Below, in pieces: positions 1 to 5,879 of a stretch of 6,567 bases of DNA (the stretch's first letter is position 1; each line of letters starts with the position of its first letter). The stretch spans positions 1-6,567 of the forward strand of contig JAJAYX010000027.1 in the NCBI GenBank assembly GCA_026785985.1, read 5' to 3'. The notes beneath the pieces were generated by a model that was not told where the DNA came from, ran no database searches, and saw only the letters and a program-made list of their open reading frames with translations. Both the position numbers and the translations under genes were made by a program. This DNA comes from Rudanella sp. Its GTDB lineage: Bacteria > Bacteroidota > Bacteroidia > Cytophagales > Spirosomataceae.

Positions 1-532
1 CGCCATCGCCCACCACGCAGGCCACCAGCAGATCGGGGTTATCGAGGACGGCCCCGAAAGCGTGCGATAGGCAGTACCCCAACTCGCCCCCTTCCTGAAA
101 CTGGCCGGGGGTGCCGGGCACCAAGTGGCTCGGCAAACCGTAGGGCCACGAAAACTGGCAAATCAGGTTGGTCAGCCCCGTCAGGCCCGGCGCATACTGC
201 GCGTCGAATTCGCCCAATGTTCCTTCCAGAAAGAGATTGGCAAAAATGGCCGGTGCCCCGTGACCCGGCCCGGTCACCAGCAGGACGCTGGCGTCGGTAT
301 CCTGAATGAGCCGGTTCAGGTGGGCATAAATCAGGTTCAGGCCCGGCTGCGTTCCCCAGTGACCAAGCAGGCGGGGCTTGATATCGGACGCTTGCAAGGG
401 TCGTTCGAGCAGAGCGTTGTCGCGCAGGTAGAGTTGGGCGGCACCTAAGTAGTTGGTGGCCTGCCAGTAGCGGTGCAGTTGCGCCAGACGTTCGCCTTTT
501 GAAATGATTGTTGGACTTATGGATTCAGTCAT
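1..532 (-). CDS. xfp: Phosphoketolase (xylulose-5-P / fructose-6-P), N-terminal part, cut by the window edge
   Basis: Thiamine-diphosphate enzyme that cleaves xylulose-5-P (and often fructose-6-P) with phosphate to acetyl-phosphate plus glyceraldehyde-3-P or erythrose-4-P in the cytoplasm. The first 177 codons are present of a family of about 790 residues. Visible family motifs are LLGHWGTQPGLNLIYAHLNR (residues 55-74, with the active-site His of GHWGT at 58), GPGHGAPA (88-95; usually GPGHGGPA, so one Gly is Ala), EGGELGYCLSHAFGA (147-161), and the start of the diphosphate-binding GDG motif (175-177) at the window edge. The ATG at 530-532 was chosen because the family's N-terminal helix follows about ten residues later; no Shine-Dalgarno sequence is seen, as is normal in Bacteroidota. 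It lies 77 bases downstream of ackA on the same strand, so the two are probably co-transcribed with ackA first. The identification is firm; substrate preference cannot be read from this part. Confidence 0.96.
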   Translation of the reverse strand, partial: MTESISPTIISKGERLAQLHRYWQATNYLGAAQLYLRDNALLERPLQASDIKPRLLGHWGTQPGLNLIYAHLNRLIQDTDASVLLVTGPGHGAPAIFANLFLEGTLGEFDAQYAPGLTGLTNLICQFSWPYGLPSHLVPGTPGQFQEGGELGYCLSHAFGAVLDNPDLLVACVVGDG

Positions 533-554
533 TGCGTTATTAGTTATTGAGTGA

Positions 555-609
555 TTGGTTATTGCATTGTTGGCAATCAGCGATTTTCTACTAAAAAACT
601 AATAACCAA
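555..609. repeat. Inverted repeat in the ackA-xfp spacer
   Basis: The 9-base arms TTGGTTATT (555-563) and AATAACCAA (601-609) are perfect reverse complements separated by 37 bases. Inside lies a second small hairpin, ATTGC / GCAAT (561-565 / 573-577). The spacer is much more AT-rich than the genes on either side. It has no U-run typical of an intrinsic terminator, so it could be an intercistronic processing or stability structure, or simply chance in low-complexity sequence. Confidence 0.3.
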
Positions 610-1860
610 CTACTTAATAGCCAAAATCTGCCGGGTATGGCGGGCAATCATGAGTTCTTCGTTTGTTGGAATGACGCGTACGACGGGTGTGTGGCCTTCA
701 GGGGAGATGACGGCCGCATTGTCCGCGTTCCGTTGCGCATCGAGCGCGATGCCCAGAAAATCGAGTTGAGCACAGATACCCGCCCGAATCGCGGGGGCAT
801 TTTCGCCGATGCCGCCCGTAAATACCAACGTATCGAGGCCATTCAGCACCGCCACCAGCCCCCCAAGCTGCTTTTTGGCGAGGTAACAAAACAACTCGAT
901 GGCTTCGGCGGCAGGTGCGCTTTGGGGAGCCTGTTCGAGCAACTCCGCCATATCCGAACTGATGCCCGACACGCCCCGCAAGCCCGACTCGTCGTTGAGC
1001 AGTCGGCTCAGACCCGGCGCGGCCAGGTGCCCATTGGCCGAATCGTCGGGGCGGACGGCCGCTGCCGGGCCGCCGTCGGACCGCAGCAGATACAGCAAGA
1101 CACCGGGGTCGAGATCGCCGGAGCGGGTACCCATCATCAGGCCGCCCGTGGGCGTAAACCCCATTGTGGTATCGATGCTTTCGCCTTGCCGGACAGCGGC
1201 CATACTGGCCCCGTTGCCCAGATGGGCCAGCAAAATACGTCCCTGCGCAACCGCACCCCCAGCTTCCCGGGCCAATTGCCCAAGCACATATTCGTAGGAC
1301 AGTCCGTGAAAACCGTAACGAATTAATCCTTCGTCGGCCAGGTGGCGCGGAATCGGCAGGCGTTTGGCGCGGTCGGGCATAGTCTGGTGAAACGCCGTAT
1401 CGAAGCAAACCACCTGCGGCAAATCGGGATACAATCGGATGACGGCTTCGATCAGGTTGATTTCGGCGGGCAGGTGATCGGGAGCAAACGGAATTAACGA
1501 GCGCAGATTGGCCAGCAGTTGGGGCGTCACCCGCTGGGGTACCCGGTACGTCGGCCCGCCATGCACCAATCGGTGGCCTGCCGCACTGAGTTGGAGGTTG
1601 GGTTGGGCATGAAGCCAGTCGAACAACACGGCCAAGGCGGTGGTATGGTCGGGCAGATCGTGTTGGGTCGTGTGCGTTTGGTGGTTAGCATCAATCGTTG
1701 TAAACTGCCCGTCGGGAAGCCCGATGCGGGTGAGTTTACCAGACAGCCATACTTCTTCATCCCCGTTCAGCTCGTAGACCGCGAATTTCAGACTCGACGA
1801 ACCGCCGTTCAGCACGAGCAGGTGATGCCGTTGGGCAGCTGACTTTTTGTCCGGGGTCAT
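610..1860 (-). CDS. ackA: Acetate kinase (acetate/propionate family kinase)
   Basis: Cytoplasmic ASKHA-fold kinase that interconverts acetyl-phosphate + ADP and acetate + ATP. At 416 aa it is full length for the family (about 400). Visible motifs are the N-terminal phosphate loop LNGGSSSLKF (17-26, Asn18), GHRLVHGG (95-102, Arg97), CFDTAFH (152-158, Asp154), YGFHGLSYEYV (from 182, His185), the LAHLGNG loop, the MGTRSGDLDPG segment with the active-site Arg, FTGGIGEN, and TNEE (399-402) near the C-terminus. The segment after the active-site His reads GLSY where classical enzymes have GTSH; from memory this form is common in ackA copies linked to phosphoketolase. It is the first gene before xfp on the minus strand, which fits the bifid-shunt reaction order: Xfp makes acetyl-phosphate and AckA harvests ATP from it. 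The ATG at 1858-1860 puts the phosphate loop at a normal distance, with a Lys/His/Gln-rich leader of about 12 residues. No Shine-Dalgarno sequence is seen. Confidence 0.97.
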   Translation of the reverse strand: MTPDKKSAAQRHHLLVLNGGSSSLKFAVYELNGDEEVWLSGKLTRIGLPDGQFTTIDANHQTHTTQHDLPDHTTALAVLFDWLHAQPNLQLSAAGHRLVHGGPTYRVPQRVTPQLLANLRSLIPFAPDHLPAEINLIEAVIRLYPDLPQVVCFDTAFHQTMPDRAKRLPIPRHLADEGLIRYGFHGLSYEYVLGQLAREAGGAVAQGRILLAHLGNGASMAAVRQGESIDTTMGFTPTGGLMMGTRSGDLDPGVLLYLLRSDGGPAAAVRPDDSANGHLAAPGLSRLLNDESGLRGVSGISSDMAELLEQAPQSAPAAEAIELFCYLAKKQLGGLVAVLNGLDTLVFTGGIGENAPAIRAGICAQLDFLGIALDAQRNADNAAVISPEGHTPVVRVIPTNEELMIARHTRQILAIK

Positions 1861-1881
1861 GTTGATCGTAAGAAGACGCTC

Positions 1882-1931
1882 ATAGCCGCTGACAACATGG
1901 CTATATTGTAACCGTAAAACTGTGGGGTTAC
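1882..1931 (-). promoter_or_regulatory. Two small hairpins upstream of ackA
   Basis: Two consecutive perfect 6-bp inverted repeats lie 22-71 bases upstream of the ackA start: ATAGCC / GGCTAT (1882-1887 / 1899-1904) and GTAACC / GGTTAC (1908-1913 / 1926-1931). They could be operators or leader structures in the divergent control region. Arms this short are expected by chance fairly often, so this is only a candidate. I find no good TTTG / TAnnTTTG promoter pair for ackA. Confidence 0.22.
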
Positions 1932-1988
1932 GCGACAGGAAACTATGATAAGGCTCAGTCCATTAGCTGTCCGTTGTCAGTATTAATA

Positions 1989-2053
1989 TTAGGACTTTCG
2001 CTCAGTCTCACCCGCGCGGCGGACCGTCCAAGCCCCTTGAGCGAAAGTCCTAA
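1989..2053. repeat. 65-bp palindromic element with perfect 16-bp arms
   Basis: Arms TTAGGACTTTCGCTCA (1989-2004) and TGAGCGAAAGTCCTAA (2038-2053) are exact reverse complements. They enclose a 33-base GC-rich centre that contains the palindrome CCGCGCGG (2012-2019). The element sits in the spacer between divergent ackA and the phosphorylase-like gene, with AT-rich sequence just outside both arms. Size, perfect arms and GC-rich loop resemble a dispersed palindromic (REP- or MITE-like) element more than a protein operator. An intrinsic terminator is unlikely because no gene ends here. Whether it occurs elsewhere in the genome cannot be told from this window. Confidence 0.75.
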
Positions 2054-2110
2054 ATATAACAAACGCCCGAACGGCTGATAATCCTTAGCCTGAAAGCCAG
2101 GCAGAAAGCC

Positions 2111-2127
2111 GATATTCGGGGATATTC
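2111..2127 (+). promoter_or_regulatory. Direct heptamer repeat upstream of the phosphorylase-like gene
   Basis: GATATTC occurs at 2111-2117 and again at 2121-2127, a 10-base period or about one helical turn. The second copy begins 22 bases before the ATG at 2143. The pair could be a tandem protein-binding site or part of the leader. No convincing -33/-7 promoter pair was found in this spacer, so the role is undetermined. Confidence 0.22.
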
Positions 2128-2142
2128 CCATTCGCTACCGAT

Positions 2143-3834
2143 ATGCCTGACTTTATGATTCCTTTTTCCGATGGTCCCAAGCCTCAATCCATTCGCCGGG
2201 TTGCTTATTTTTCGATGGAATTTGCGATTGCTCAGCCGCTCAAGACCTATTCGGGCGGATTGGGCTTCCTGGCTGGTTCACACGTGCGAAGTGCCTTTGC
2301 CCTGCAACAGCCCATGGTCGCCGTGGGAATTCTGTGGAAATACGGGTATTACGATCAGATCCGTAAAGCCGACCAAACGATGGATGTCCAGTTCAGGGAA
2401 AAGCAGTATAGCTTTCTGCAACCCACCCAGTTGAAATTCCAGATACAAATCAATCATGCGTCCGTCTGGGTAACCGCGTACTACCTGCCGCCCATGATTT
2501 TCAACACGACACCGACGTATTTTTTGTCGACCGACTTACCCGAAAACGATTACCTCGCCCAAACGATTTGCCATAAACTCTACGATTCAAATCCCGAAAC
2601 CCGCATTGCGTCGAGTATTTTGCTGGGCATTGGGGGGGCTAAATTGCTGGAGCATTTACAATTCACCCCGGACGTGTACCACATGAACGAGAGCCACCCC
2701 CTGCCGCTGGCTTTTTATCTGTACCACAAATTAGGGAGCGTAGAGGCTGTTCGGGAACGGTTGGTATTTACGACCCACACCCCCGAAGAAGCAGGCAATC
2801 CGCGCACCGACATTCGATTACTGGATCAAATGGGCTTTTTCGATTATATGCCTTTAGACGGAGTCAGGCGCATTACCGGCATTGCAGATGATTTGTTCAA
2901 CTGGGCGTTGGGCGCACTTCGGCTGGCCGGACGAGCCAACGCCGTCTCGAAAAAACACCAGGAAGTGAGTGAACGGATGTGGCAGGGTTACCCCGATATC
3001 TGCCCGATTATTTCCATCACCAACGCCCAGAAACAGGCTTTCTGGAGTGACCCGATTCTGGACGCAGCCCTGGCTATCGACGACGATATTGCCCTGGCGG
3101 CCCGGAAGAAAACGAATAAACAAAGCCTGTTTCAGGAGGTTGCCGATCAGACCGGAGACCTCTACAATCCCACCGTGTTTACCCTGGTTTGGGCACGGCG
3201 GTTTGCAGGCTACAAACGCGCCGATCTGCTGCTGTCGGACCCGGCCCGCTTCGATCGGCTGATGACCAACACCCGTTACCCCGTGCAATTGATCTGGGCC
3301 GGGAAACCCTACCCGTTCGATTATGGCAGCATTGGTACCTTCGACCGGCTGGTCCACGTGGCCAAACACTACGTGAACTACTCGGTGCTGACTGGTTACG
3401 AAATGCATCTTTCGAGACTCTTGAAACAGGGTGCCGACCTGTGGCTGAACACCCCCCGTCTGACGCGCGAAGCCTCGGGCACCAGCGGCATGACAGCCGC
3501 CATGAACGGAGCGATTAATTGCTCGACCAACGACGGATGGGTACCGGAGTTCGCCCAAAATGGGGTCAACAGCTTCGTATTGCCCGAAGCCAGCCTCAAC
3601 TGGCCCGCCCACGAGCAGGATGCCTTCGACGCCGACAACCTGTTTACACTCCTGGAAACGGTCATTTTGCCCATGTATTACGAACAGCCCGACCAATGGC
3701 TTGGCATGATGAAAAACAGTATGCGCGATGTAGTACCCTATTTCGATTCCGATCGGATGGCCGTCGAGTATTATGAGAAGTTGTACTCCCTTCCACAGGG
3801 GCTTACCGGGTCTGTGGAATCGGCAAGCGGTTAG
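2143..3834 (+). CDS. glgP: Alpha-glucan phosphorylase-like protein (GT35 / TIGR02094 type), PLP-lysine position is Thr
   Basis: Relative of glycogen/maltodextrin phosphorylase, which releases glucose-1-P from storage glucan in the cytoplasm. At 563 aa it is the short form, lacking the extra N-terminal domain of many roughly 800-aa bacterial members. Visible motifs are VAYFSMEF (20-27), YSGGLGFLAGSH (36-47; usually GGLGVLAGD), YHMNESHP (179-186), VFTTHTPEEAGN (208-219, with the counterpart of the catalytic-site His at 212), ARRFAGYKRADLL (from 351, matching the basic phosphate/PLP-contact segment, Lys358 kept) and EASGTSGMTAAMNG (443-456). In classical GT35 enzymes the residue after GTxxM is the lysine that forms the PLP Schiff base; here codon 451 is ACA, Thr. 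The reading frame is otherwise intact and family-like to the end. I recall similar Bacteroidota proteins with this change, so it may be a subfamily trait rather than damage. Divergent from ackA-xfp, it could supply hexose phosphate to that route. The ATG at 2143 is used; M5 (2155) is an alternative start. Fold assignment is firm; phosphorylase activity is uncertain. Confidence 0.9.
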   Translation: MPDFMIPFSDGPKPQSIRRVAYFSMEFAIAQPLKTYSGGLGFLAGSHVRSAFALQQPMVAVGILWKYGYYDQIRKADQTMDVQFREKQYSFLQPTQLKFQIQINHASVWVTAYYLPPMIFNTTPTYFLSTDLPENDYLAQTICHKLYDSNPETRIASSILLGIGGAKLLEHLQFTPDVYHMNESHPLPLAFYLYHKLGSVEAVRERLVFTTHTPEEAGNPRTDIRLLDQMGFFDYMPLDGVRRITGIADDLFNWALGALRLAGRANAVSKKHQEVSERMWQGYPDICPIISITNAQKQAFWSDPILDAALAIDDDIALAARKKTNKQSLFQEVADQTGDLYNPTVFTLVWARRFAGYKRADLLLSDPARFDRLMTNTRYPVQLIWAGKPYPFDYGSIGTFDRLVHVAKHYVNYSVLTGYEMHLSRLLKQGADLWLNTPRLTREASGTSGMTAAMNGAINCSTNDGWVPEFAQNGVNSFVLPEASLNWPAHEQDAFDADNLFTLLETVILPMYYEQPDQWLGMMKNSMRDVVPYFDSDRMAVEYYEKLYSLPQGLTGSVESASG

Positions 3835-3883
3835 GAGCGGTGAGGTTTGACCAGACTACAGGAACGGTTAAATTTTGGTCACA

Positions 3884-3915
3884 GAAAATCGGAGCGCCGA
3901 ACCGGAGGGATTTTC
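3884..3915. terminator. Possible bidirectional terminator between convergent genes
   Basis: GAAAATC (3884-3890) and GATTTTC (3909-3915) form a perfect 7-bp inverted repeat around an 18-base GC-rich loop that itself can pair (TCGG / CCGA, 3889-3892 / 3897-3900). It lies between the stop of the phosphorylase-like gene and the convergent PAS fragment. The A-rich left arm and T-rich right arm suit termination from both sides, but there is no long T-run and the stem is weak. Confidence 0.3.
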
Positions 3916-3917
3916 AG

Positions 3918-4268
3918 TTAGATTAGTTGGTAAAAAACCGGAGCCTGATCGATCAGCGGCTTGATTTGGGGCCAGATTTCGGGCCAGCAATCTTCTCCGC
4001 GTTGGCCCAGCGCGGTGGGATGTTTGCCGTTGGTGCCCAGGCTGGGGCGGTAAGCGTCGTTGTAGAACTGAATCAGGTCGGGTCCCCACCACAGAAACAT
4101 GGGCGACTTCGCGTGCAGGATAACGCTCAGGATGGTGCGCAGGCTCTGGGGCCACTGGTCAGGGTTGCCGACAGCGGTAGCGGCCCAATCGAATTGCCGG
4201 GTCAGGGTGTTCATTTCGCCACCGCCGGTAAGAAATGGAATCATTGCGTGAATCGTACCGGACTTCAT
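3918..4268 (-). pseudogene. Truncated PAS-domain sensor histidine kinase (N-terminal fragment)
   Basis: The 116-residue frame matches the beginning of large Bacteroidota PAS-type sensor kinases: FLTGGGEM (12-19), then FDWAATAVG, WPQSLRTILSVIL, FLWWGPDLIQFYNDAYRPSL, and GQRGEDCWPEIWPQIKPLIDQ-type sequence to about residue 108. Family members then continue through the rest of the PAS domain to a histidine phosphotransfer and ATPase domain. Here the match ends near position 3944 and after about eight unrelated residues a stop (TAA) is reached; no kinase domain follows on this strand before the convergent phosphorylase-like gene. It is therefore read as a remnant left by deletion or rearrangement. 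It has no predicted membrane segment. The upstream response regulator on the same strand may once have been its partner. The ATG at 4268 gives a short leader; M9 or M19 are alternatives. A functional stand-alone PAS protein is less likely, because the domain itself is incomplete. Confidence 0.8.
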
Positions 4269-4409
4269 GGTAACAGAGTCAGGCTTGACGTATATAGCAC
4301 AACTACAAAACTGGATTTTTGCTTATGATAAATCAACTGTTTGCTGCGCGATCGCCGGGAAACTCGGCCTGGACATCACGAAGGCTCATTTGATTACCAC
4401 TTTTCCTTA

Positions 4410-4427
4410 GGTTGTTCTGTGACAACC
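4410..4427 (-). terminator. Stem-loop just after the response regulator gene
   Basis: GGTTGT (4410-4415) and ACAACC (4422-4427) pair perfectly around a 6-base loop, starting 8 bases past the stop of the response regulator on the minus strand. The position suits a transcript end. However, the following minus-strand bases are A-rich rather than T-rich, so this is at best a non-canonical terminator or a 3'-end stabilising hairpin. Confidence 0.35.
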
Positions 4428-4435
4428 CGCCATAC

Positions 4436-4861
4436 CTACCCCACGACAGCGTCTAAAAAACAGACTTTGAGCGCATGAGCAACCTGACCTAAATCGAACG
4501 AGGATGTCGGCTTTTGGATATAGCTGTTAATGCCATACTGGTACGCCGCCGCCACCTGTCCCGGGTGGATGCAGGTTGAGATCATCACCGTTGGAATGTG
4601 CCGAAGCGCCGGGTCAGCCTTGATCGCTACCAGGGCTTCCAGTCCGTTCATTTTAGGCATATTCATATCCAGCAGAATCAGGTTCACCGACTGGGGCGTT
4701 GGCTCCTTAGTCCGGCTATGCAACAAGGCCAGCAAATCCGCGCCATCTTTTGCTTCAACAATGGTAACCGACGGATCTACCCCCTGGATGGCCTCACGAA
4801 TAAAATAACGGTCATCGGCGTCATCGTCGGCTACGTAAACAACTGATTTAGAATAGTTCAT
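4436..4861 (-). CDS. Single-domain response regulator (CheY/Rcp1-like receiver)
   Basis: A 141-aa protein made of one receiver domain with no output domain. Visible landmarks are the acidic cluster ADDDADD (11-17), the phospho-acceptor Asp65 in LILLDMNMPKMNG (61-73), the conserved hydroxyl residue Ser95 in TVMIST (91-96) and the signalling Lys117 in IQKP (115-118). All catalytic positions are kept, so phosphorylation is expected. Such proteins receive phosphate from a sensor kinase and signal by protein contact or pass phosphate on. The truncated PAS kinase fragment lies 167 bases downstream on the same strand, which suggests that a former partner has been lost; another kinase elsewhere would then be needed. 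The ATG at 4859-4861 starts about four residues before the first beta strand, which is normal. No Shine-Dalgarno sequence is visible. The cognate kinase and process are unknown. Confidence 0.95.
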   Translation of the reverse strand: MNYSKSVVYVADDDADDRYFIREAIQGVDPSVTIVEAKDGADLLALLHSRTKEPTPQSVNLILLDMNMPKMNGLEALVAIKADPALRHIPTVMISTCIHPGQVAAAYQYGINSYIQKPTSSFDLGQVAHALKVCFLDAVVG

Positions 4862-4974
4862 TGCTCAAGTGGATTACGCAACACGGATTAAGAAGCTGTT
4901 TGAGTAAATCTTTTGGACCGCAAAAGGTGCTTTTAAGCCAGAATTCTCGGTGAAAAAGCCCTCTTTTTTGTTTC

Positions 4975-5007
4975 CAAAATTTAACCCGACCAGCTTTATA
5001 AAACAAA
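4975..5007 (-). promoter_or_regulatory. Candidate Bacteroidota-type promoter for the response regulator
   Basis: On the minus strand TTTG (5007-5004) is followed after 20 bases by TAAATTTTG (4983-4975). The latter equals the Bacteroidota -7 box TAnnTTTG with one extra spacer base, or a 7/8 match read as AAATTTTG. A transcript would start near 4968, giving a leader of roughly 105 bases before the ATG. The spacing fits the known 19-21 (up to 23) range. Confidence 0.35.
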
Positions 5008-5277
5008 GATTGGGGGTATCGGAGGGGTTTGACTATGACGAACGTCAACCCGGGATATGATTGTTTTCCGAACCAATTCCCTGCGGTTAGCGTCTTTTCG
5101 GCGGCTCTGTATTTCGTTCGATTCGTGTAGATTGGTCGGCGCATCGGTTTCAATAGCCCGTAGCCGAACCCGGTAACGGTCATGCAGTCGGGTGACCGGT
5201 ATCATAGCCGGGCCAGGCTGGTACCTCTATCTTTACGCCATTCCCGATGCGCCTTCAGGTGATTACGGGTCTGTTAT

Positions 5278-5296
5278 ACGTCGTTTACGCCGACGT
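5278..5296 (+). promoter_or_regulatory. Stem-loop upstream of the stress-protein-like gene
   Basis: ACGTCG (5278-5283) and CGACGT (5291-5296) pair perfectly around a 7-base loop, about 50 bases before the ATG at 5348. It may be an operator or leader hairpin. No clear -33/-7 pair is seen nearby, so the assignment is tentative. Confidence 0.22.
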
Positions 5297-5347
5297 GTGG
5301 CCAGAGTTACCTTCCTTTCCTCACCAAATTAATCAAGAATCAGTACG

Positions 5348-5733
5348 ATGGTACAGCCACAACCAGTAATTGGCTTTTTTGATAACGTGGCCGAAGCGCA
5401 GCAGGCAGTCCAGAAACTGTTAGGCAGTGGCTTCTCCCGCGAGGTGCTTAGCTTGTCTACTCAGACCGGCCTGGACACAACGAGCAGCCCTGCGAACACC
5501 AGGCCCACCGATGCGGAAAACAGCACGGGCCGGTTTCTCTTTTCCCTCTTTGGAAGCATCGAGGAGGCCCGGCCAGGCGTGGCCCGGCCAAGCGTGGCCC
5601 GGCCCGGCCTGGAATAAACCGTCACGATATCGCCCGCCGGAACGGTGCCTACGTGACGGTTCAGGCGCAATCGGCCGCCGAAGCCGAACGGGCCGTCGAT
5701 CTGCTCAACCGCGCCGGAGCCGTGAGTAATTAA
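5348..5733 (+). pseudogene. YflT/GSP17M-like stress protein gene, split by a frameshift
   Basis: The first frame (5348-5617) begins VIGFFDNVAEAQQAVQKLL (7-25), the FD..AEA..AV..L..GF pattern of general-stress-protein 17M/YflT-like domains. It runs through a Thr/Ser-rich linker to GRFLFSLFGS, then into three copies of an ARPGV-like pentapeptide, and stops at 5617. The expected C-terminal half lies in the next frame at 5617-5733: HDIARRNGAYVTVQAQSAAE, then a helix AERAVDLL and an AGAVSN end with a TAA stop. In related Bacteroidota proteins both halves form one roughly 120-180-aa chain, so inserting one base (or removing two) near 5596-5616 would restore a 128-aa protein. The break adjoins a GC-rich tandem repeat, so a replication slip or a sequencing error is plausible. 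No slippery heptamer for programmed frameshifting is obvious. The family name is tentative: similarity is by pattern, and the molecular function of such proteins is not known. Confidence 0.75.
5566..5610 (+). repeat. Tandem repeat, 3 x 15 bp
   Basis: Three adjoining copies are seen: GGCCCGGCCAGGCGT (5566-5580), GGCCCGGCCAAGCGT (5581-5595) and the more diverged GGCCCGGCCCGGCCT (5596-5610). In the upstream frame they encode ARPGV-type pentapeptides. The unit is a multiple of three, so changes in copy number alone would not shift the frame; the frame break lies in or just after the third copy. Confidence 0.85.
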
Positions 5734-5763
5734 CCATGCCGGGCCAAGTCAGGCGGTTTTTTT
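5733..5763 (+). terminator. Probable weak intrinsic terminator after the stress-protein-like gene
   Basis: GCC (5738-5740) pairs with GGC (5752-5754), and after a 2-base bulge ACC (5733-5735) pairs with GGT (5755-5757). A run of seven T (5757-5763) follows directly. The position just past the TAA at 5731 and the T-run favour a terminator; the stem is short and interrupted. Confidence 0.45.
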
Positions 5764-5771
5764 GATCTACG

Positions 5772-5879
5772 CTACCAGTTGGCCCGGCGCAGTTTGTTGG
5801 GTTGCAGCACCCGGATACCCGACCCGACCAGTTCGATCAGGCTATTCCCTGGGCAGTTATACATACCGGCATGGGCCAT
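5772..5879 (-). CDS. Possible small ORF, 35 codons, unknown
   Basis: On the minus strand an ATG at 5877-5879 opens a 35-codon frame starting MAHAGMYNCPGNSLIELVGS and ending LRRANW before TAG. The frame stays open without a stop for several codons further upstream (RYVQR). Codon choice (CTG, GTC, ATC, CGG) resembles the neighbouring genes and the sequence is protein-like, but I recognise no family and see no start signals. It may be a true microprotein, the C-terminal tail of a lost gene, or chance. Confidence 0.22.
   Translation of the reverse strand: MAHAGMYNCPGNSLIELVGSGIRVLQPNKLRRANW

Larger units (their letters stand above)
4862..5347. other. Long spacer without a convincing gene
   Basis: This 486-base stretch separates the divergent response regulator (minus) and the stress-protein-like gene (plus). 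It holds the probable regulator promoter (4975-5007), a CTTTTG / CAAAAG hairpin in that gene's leader (4910-4926), and a 6-bp stem-loop at 5278-5296. Open frames on the minus strand (69 and 111 codons, between 4848 and 5205) show no recognisable family and overlap each other. I see no RNA gene or mobile element. Confidence 0.6.

Noticed and set aside
125..448. 107-codon plus-strand frame at the left end
   Set aside because: It is antisense to the phosphoketolase coding sequence and has no recognisable features.
637..1326. 229-codon plus-strand open frame, with others at 698-1408 (minus) and 899-1297 (plus)
   Set aside because: They overlie ackA, whose frame shows all family motifs; the alternative translations have no recognisable domain and arise from GC-rich codon structure.
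2854..3696. 280-codon minus-strand open frame opposite the phosphorylase-like gene
   Set aside because: It is antisense to a clearly conserved protein and has no family features; a typical shadow frame.
4348..4355. GCGATCGC palindrome
   Set aside because: A single 8-bp palindrome; without repeated occurrence or a neighbouring operator context it is not distinguishable from chance.
4953..4969. AAAAAG / CTTTTT inverted repeat followed by T (terminator-like)
   Set aside because: No plus-strand gene ends here, the stem is almost all A-T, and it overlaps the likely transcription start of the response regulator.
4848..5205. Minus-strand frames of 111 and 69 codons in the spacer right of the response regulator
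   Set aside because: They overlap each other, run through the probable promoter and into the regulator start, and show no domain or plausible start signal.
5427..5729. 100-codon plus-strand frame across the stress-protein-like gene
   Set aside because: The third frame gives an Arg/Pro/Trp-rich low-complexity translation; the real halves lie in the other two frames.
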